A DNA stretch of 64,000 bases, from positions 87,555-151,554 of the forward strand of contig NZ_FNBX01000006.1 of the NCBI RefSeq assembly GCF_900102485.1. The letters run 5' to 3'. Source of the DNA: Desulfovibrio legallii. Lineage in GTDB: Bacteria; Desulfobacterota; Desulfovibrionia; Desulfovibrionales; Desulfovibrionaceae. The notes beneath the pieces are model-generated. The model was not told where the DNA came from. It saw nothing but the letters and a program-made list of their open reading frames with translations, and did not search any database. Positions 62,184 to 64,000 of the stretch are shown here, piece after piece (position 1 is the stretch's first letter; each line of letters starts with the position of its first letter). A program made the translations under genes and the position numbers.

Positions 62184-63744
62184 CCGCCCTCACTCTAGCC
62201 GGTTTGCCGCGCCCAGTGCCGGCGGGCGCTCCGTACCGCGCCGCTGGACGCGCGAGAGCTTCATCCCTTTCAGGCTGGAGGTGCTTACTCCCGTGTTCAT
62301 CGGAACCGGCAGCGACTTCTCTCCGCTGGAATACGTTATCCGAGCGGAGAATGGCGGCCACGCCCTGCATATGGTGGACACGGAATCCTGGCTGCTGGCG
62401 GCACAGGACAGGGAGGATACCCACGCGGCTCTGGACAGAGGGGATACGTTGGGCCTGCGCCGCCTTATGAACGAGCAGTTGGATACGGCCCTGTATTCTC
62501 AGGCGCATGTGCCCGTGCCCTCTGCGAAACTGGCAAAGGATCTGCTGGAAAATATCAAAAATCCAAACAGCCTAAGCAAGGCCGAGATCCAGCCCTTCGT
62601 GCGCAATCCCGTCACCAAGACAGCCCTTGTGCCTGGTTCCTCCCTCAAGGGGGCCTTGAGCACGCCGCTCATTGACAGCCTCGACCACGGCGCCCTGCTC
62701 AGGGCGGTGCAACAAGGGGACAAATATACTGGGGAGATGGAGCATCTGTTGGGCAACATCAAAGAACACAGTATGCAGGCGCTCAAGGTGTCGGATGTTC
62801 CCGTGCCGCCAGAAGGCACACGCATCGTGGCCGCTGTGGAGGTGCGGCGCGAGGGCGGCAAGCCTGGTACGCCCAAGACGCCCTGCGAGGCGCTGGCCCC
62901 CACCGGCTTCGGTGGTCTTCCGCTCTACGGTCGCTTGCTCATGGACATAGTGTCGGGCGTACCGCGTATCACCCTGCCCAAAGACCGGCCCGTCTCCCTC
63001 ACAGAATTGGCGAGACTGTGCAACGCCTTCTATGGGAAGCGTTTTCGGGATGAGATGGACAAATTCTACCGCCTGCCTCACCTTACCGCCGTGGGCGAAC
63101 GCCTCCAGCCTGTGCTACGCCGCATTGAGGGGCTCAACCCGGAACGGGAGCTCCTGCTGCGCGTGGGGCATTATTCCCATGTGGAGTGTGTCACCGTCAG
63201 CAACAATAAGCCGCAGGCGCGCAAGGGCTTTGGCAAGACGCGGACGCTGGCTGACAGGGAACTGCCCTTCGGCTGGGTGGTGCTGTCTTTTTGTCCTGAG
63301 GCGGAATACGAACAGGGGCTGGCGCGGGTGGAAGCGGCCATTGCCACAGCTGTACAAGAGCGGCAAGCCAAGCGCAGCGCACGGAATAAGGGACTTTGCC
63401 GCCTCCTTGATGCGCAGCGCAAGCTGGCGGAAGCCGCTGAACAGGCCCGGGCAAAGGCCGAGGAGGAACAGCAGCGCAAAGAACGCGCGGCTGCCGAACG
63501 CGCGAAGATGCTTGCCGCCCTTTCCCCCGATGAGCGTTCCATTGCCGAGGTGGCCGAGTCCGATGCCACGGAAAAGCAGAGCATGGACCTCTATGGTCGT
63601 CTGTCCAGCCTGGACGGCGATGTGCAAACCCGGGCCGCGTCCGCCTTGCGCGACTGTTGGCAGCGGCTGGGCAAATGGGAGGGCAAGCTCTCCAAAAAAC
63701 AGACGGAGAAGGTGGCCGCGGTGAAGCGGATTCTGGAGGGGTGA
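62176..63744 (+). CDS. csm5: CRISPR type III-A RAMP protein Csm5 with an extra C-terminal tail
   Basis: 522 residues. Residues 1 to ~394 are a complete Csm5: FRLEVLTPVFIGTGSDFSPL, LVPGSSLKGALSTPLID and the GHYSHVECVTVSN block. Csm5 caps the 3' end of the complex. Residues ~395-522 are an added, highly charged segment: a coiled-coil-like KLAEAAEQARAKAEEEQQRK stretch and then a helical SxxD-rich end (KWEGKLSKKQTEKVAAVKR). This is not part of the usual ~350-400-residue protein. The ribosome site GAGGAGG and overlap with csm4 are clear. It is the last gene seen in the operon. Confidence 0.93.
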   Translation: MYDRPHSSRFAAPSAGGRSVPRRWTRESFIPFRLEVLTPVFIGTGSDFSPLEYVIRAENGGHALHMVDTESWLLAAQDREDTHAALDRGDTLGLRRLMNEQLDTALYSQAHVPVPSAKLAKDLLENIKNPNSLSKAEIQPFVRNPVTKTALVPGSSLKGALSTPLIDSLDHGALLRAVQQGDKYTGEMEHLLGNIKEHSMQALKVSDVPVPPEGTRIVAAVEVRREGGKPGTPKTPCEALAPTGFGGLPLYGRLLMDIVSGVPRITLPKDRPVSLTELARLCNAFYGKRFRDEMDKFYRLPHLTAVGERLQPVLRRIEGLNPERELLLRVGHYSHVECVTVSNNKPQARKGFGKTRTLADRELPFGWVVLSFCPEAEYEQGLARVEAAIATAVQERQAKRSARNKGLCRLLDAQRKLAEAAEQARAKAEEEQQRKERAAAERAKMLAALSPDERSIAEVAESDATEKQSMDLYGRLSSLDGDVQTRAASALRDCWQRLGKWEGKLSKKQTEKVAAVKRILEG

Positions 63745-64000
63745 CGCGAACCTCGGACGCTTGGGGCGGCCTTTTGTCACCCTATTGGGAATTGGGCAGA
63801 TTTTCAGGCCGTCCGGCAACGGTTCGCGCACAAACAATATTCAATGAGTATAACATGTTGGCATGCTATGTTCCCCATATGCCGTTCCATGCCGGCAAAA
63901 GCGGCGAGGGTTCGCGAAAAGTCCTCCGTCAAATATTGGCGGCCAAGGGATGGCGGAGGCAGGTGAAGAAAGAGACCTGAAATACAAAGGGATTGTGACC
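63745..64000 (+). other. End of window after csm5, no assignable gene
   Basis: This stretch becomes A/T-richer around 63825-63870. A 41-residue frame (63855-63980, Met-Leu-Ala start, basic end) has no ribosome site and no family I know. No CRISPR repeat unit recurs. Adaptation genes or an array could follow outside. Confidence 0.4.

Noticed and set aside
63745..64000. A CRISPR array or cas1/cas2 downstream of csm5.
   Set aside because: No repeated ~30-37-bp unit and no adaptation protein can be read before the window ends.

Overview
The window is a stretch of a high-GC Gram-negative chromosome. The best fit is a sulfate reducer of the Desulfovibrionaceae. The pointers are a tungstate-transport and aldehyde:ferredoxin oxidoreductase cluster with a TunR-like regulator (a family described from sulfate reducers), an atypical one-chain pyruvate carboxylase beside a very long PEP-synthase-like enzyme, meso-diaminopimelate-type MurE and a heptose-pathway GmhA. 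Assignment to a species is not possible from the sequence alone. No rRNA, tRNA, insertion sequence or CRISPR array was found.

Layout. 0.2-4.5 kb, minus strand: a tight run of Lon-like protease, hemC, FmdB-type zinc ribbon and gmhA. 4.6-8.8 kb, plus strand: nadK, an ARMT1/DUF89-like protein and gatB. 8.9-9.9 kb, minus strand: an unrecognised protein built from three ~55-residue repeats. 10-14 kb: phoH-like, 7TM-HD phosphohydrolase and ybeY, overlapping end to end. 14.3-24 kb: cca against birA (the two start codons overlap), then pyruvate carboxylase and the PEP-synthase-like enzyme, forming a pyruvate/oxaloacetate/PEP node in which BirA would biotinylate the carboxylase. 24-34 kb: the molybdenum/tungsten cofactor block, with moeA and a MoeA-PBP fusion on the plus strand and tunR-tupA-tupB-tupC-aor-moaD-thiF on the minus strand. 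34-37 kb, minus strand: pyruvate kinase followed by an HD-GYP protein. 37-55 kb: a complete division and cell-wall (dcw) cluster from mraZ to ftsZ, with a textbook promoter and MraZ boxes. 55.5-63.7 kb: a type III-A CRISPR-Cas effector operon (cas6, a CARF protein of the NE0113 family, cas10/csm1, csm2, csm3, csm4, csm5), whose array and adaptation genes are not in view.

The points most worth a second look are as follows. Cas10 keeps its GGDD cyclase motif but the HD signature reads HGIDKF. Csm5 carries an extra ~128-residue charged C-terminal tail. A ~145-bp interspersed repeat with palindromic ends recurs five times (one copy cut by the window edge); one copy abuts the ftsZ stop codon and another supplies the aor stop codon. 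Two direct copies bracket a segment that folds like an unidentified structured RNA. A sharply AT-rich patch sits inside murB. The carboxylase ends in a zinc ribbon and has a non-canonical biotin site.
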